From the NCBI GenBank assembly GCA_903851455.1, contig CAINOM010000391.1:1-6250 (forward strand): DNA of 6,250 nucleotides, written 5' to 3'. The stretch's first letter is position 1. Each line of letters opens with the position of its first letter. Of this stretch, positions 5,339 through 6,250 are shown one piece after another. Origin of the DNA: an uncultured Bacteroidota bacterium (GTDB lineage: Bacteria > Bacteroidota > Bacteroidia > Chitinophagales > Chitinophagaceae). The position numbers and the translations under genes were made by a program. The notes beneath the pieces are model-generated. The model searched no databases and was not told where the DNA came from. It was given only the letters and a program-made list of their open reading frames with translations.

Positions 5339-6250
5339 ATGAAGCATCTTATCTTAGTATTTGCCCTTCTTACTACCCTTACTTCTTTTGCGCAGCCTAA
5401 ATGGCAACAGCGCGTAGATACCAAAATTGACGTGGAGCTTAATGACCGCACCCATTTTCTCCACGCCTATGAAGAGGTTACTTACACCAACAACTCGCCC
5501 GATACCCTGCACTACATATACATGCACCTCTGGCCAAATGCTTACAAGAACGACCATACTCCTTTCGCCAAGCAATTAGACCTTAATGGCAGCACTTCGT
5601 TTTACTATGCCAAACAAAAAGACCGCGGGTATATAGATAGTCTTCAGTTCACGATAGATGGACTCAGCGCTGAGCATTTTATTGCAGAAAATGCGCCGGA
5701 CATAGCCCGGATAGACCTGCTGAAGCCGCTACTGCCCGGAGCCTCCGTAAAAATATCCACACCTTTTCGAGTGAAGATACCCATCGTTTTTTCAAGAATG
5801 GGGCATACCGGGCAAGCTTATTTTATGTCTCAATGGTTTCCCAAGCCGGCGGTGTATGACCAAAAGGGCTGGCATGCCATCTCTTACCTCGACCAGGGCG
5901 AATTTTTCAGCGAGTATGGCTCTTATGACGTAAACATAACATTGCCGGCAAACTATGTGCTGATGGCCTCCGGCAATTGCATGGATGCCAAAGAGAATAA
6001 TTGGCTGGATAGCCTTGCGCAGCAGCCACCACCGGAAGACACCCTCTATGACGAAGGCTGGCCGTCCAGCAGCCTTGAGTCCAAAACAGTGCACTACCAC
6101 GAAGATAACATTCACGATTTTGCGTGGTTCGCAGACAAGCGCTGGATCGTGAGAAAGGATACTGTTTACTCACCGGGGAATAATAAACTGGTGACTACCT
6201 GGGCGGCGTTTCTGCCCTCTTATCAGCACGAGTGGGCAAAAGCTACGGAC
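5339..6250 (+). CDS. M1-like (gluzincin) metallopeptidase, N-terminal part, cut by window edge
   Basis: The frame opens at ATG 5339 and stays open to the last base, giving 304 residues. A type I signal peptide (MKHLILVFALLTTLTSFA, cut before Gln19) sends it to the periplasm or beyond. The mature start matches the N-terminal beta-domain of M1-type aminopeptidases of Bacteroidota: a strand DTKIDVELND-x-TH at 27-39, then YTNNSPDTLHYIYMHLWPNAY at 49-69, NGSTSFYYA and RGYIDSL at 83-102, SQWFPKPAVYDQKGWH at 164-179, and VHYHEDNIHDFAWFADK at 251-267. In the family this domain precedes the zinc-binding HExxH-E catalytic domain, which would lie past the right edge, so activity cannot be judged. The expected role is removing N-terminal residues from peptides outside the cytoplasm. 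It lies 59 bp after the membrane-protein gene on the same strand and could be transcribed with it or from its own promoter. Confidence 0.88.
   Translation, partial: MKHLILVFALLTTLTSFAQPKWQQRVDTKIDVELNDRTHFLHAYEEVTYTNNSPDTLHYIYMHLWPNAYKNDHTPFAKQLDLNGSTSFYYAKQKDRGYIDSLQFTIDGLSAEHFIAENAPDIARIDLLKPLLPGASVKISTPFRVKIPIVFSRMGHTGQAYFMSQWFPKPAVYDQKGWHAISYLDQGEFFSEYGSYDVNITLPANYVLMASGNCMDAKENNWLDSLAQQPPPEDTLYDEGWPSSSLESKTVHYHEDNIHDFAWFADKRWIVRKDTVYSPGNNKLVTTWAAFLPSYQHEWAKATD

Noticed and set aside
5792..6173. Two minus-strand open frames under the peptidase gene
   Set aside because: The plus-strand frame carries continuous M1-like family sequence across this stretch; the reverse frames are by-products of its codon use.
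1..6250. CRISPR arrays, insertion sequences, tRNA or rRNA genes
   Set aside because: No regularly spaced repeats, transposase-like frames with terminal repeats, or tRNA/rRNA-like stretches were seen on either strand.

Overview
The window looks like chromosomal DNA of a Bacteroidota bacterium, most plausibly of the Chitinophagaceae/Sphingobacteriia side, although the genus cannot be fixed from the sequence. The reasons are a secreted protein with a C-terminal type IX secretion (Por) sorting domain, a lipoprotein of a Bacteroidota type, a Bacteroidota-style M1-like metallopeptidase, gene starts without clear Shine-Dalgarno sequences, and TAnnTTTG-like -7 boxes close to some starts.

Layout. Positions 1-434 hold the 3' end of a probable antitoxin gene overlapping a complete RelE/ParE-type toxin gene. 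A small unrecognised protein gene (449-769) follows and may be phage-derived. This left part is visibly richer in A/T than the rest and reads as an accessory patch. On the minus strand, 805-1800 encodes a LuxE/PaaK-type acyl-activating enzyme. It is divergent from a small lipoprotein gene (1820-2302), with only 19 bp between the two starts. A 176-bp AT-rich gap with a hairpin leads to a 436-residue T9SS cargo protein (2479-3789), which is followed by a long imperfect hairpin and TTTT that look like a terminator. Next come lipB (octanoyltransferase, 3944-4678), an overlapping gene for a two-helix membrane protein (4665-5279), and an M1-like peptidase that runs off the right edge (5339-6250).

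How the genes relate. The toxin and antitoxin form one unit. lipB and the membrane protein overlap by 14 bp and are probably co-transcribed. The peptidase, the lipoprotein and the T9SS protein are separate envelope or secreted functions with no evident shared pathway. No gap without a gene exceeds 300 bases.

I see no clear new multi-gene system. The most unexpected signals are a perfect 20-bp palindrome inside the membrane-protein gene, the tight LuxE/lipoprotein divergent junction with a -7 box almost touching the ATG, and the small protein next to the toxin.
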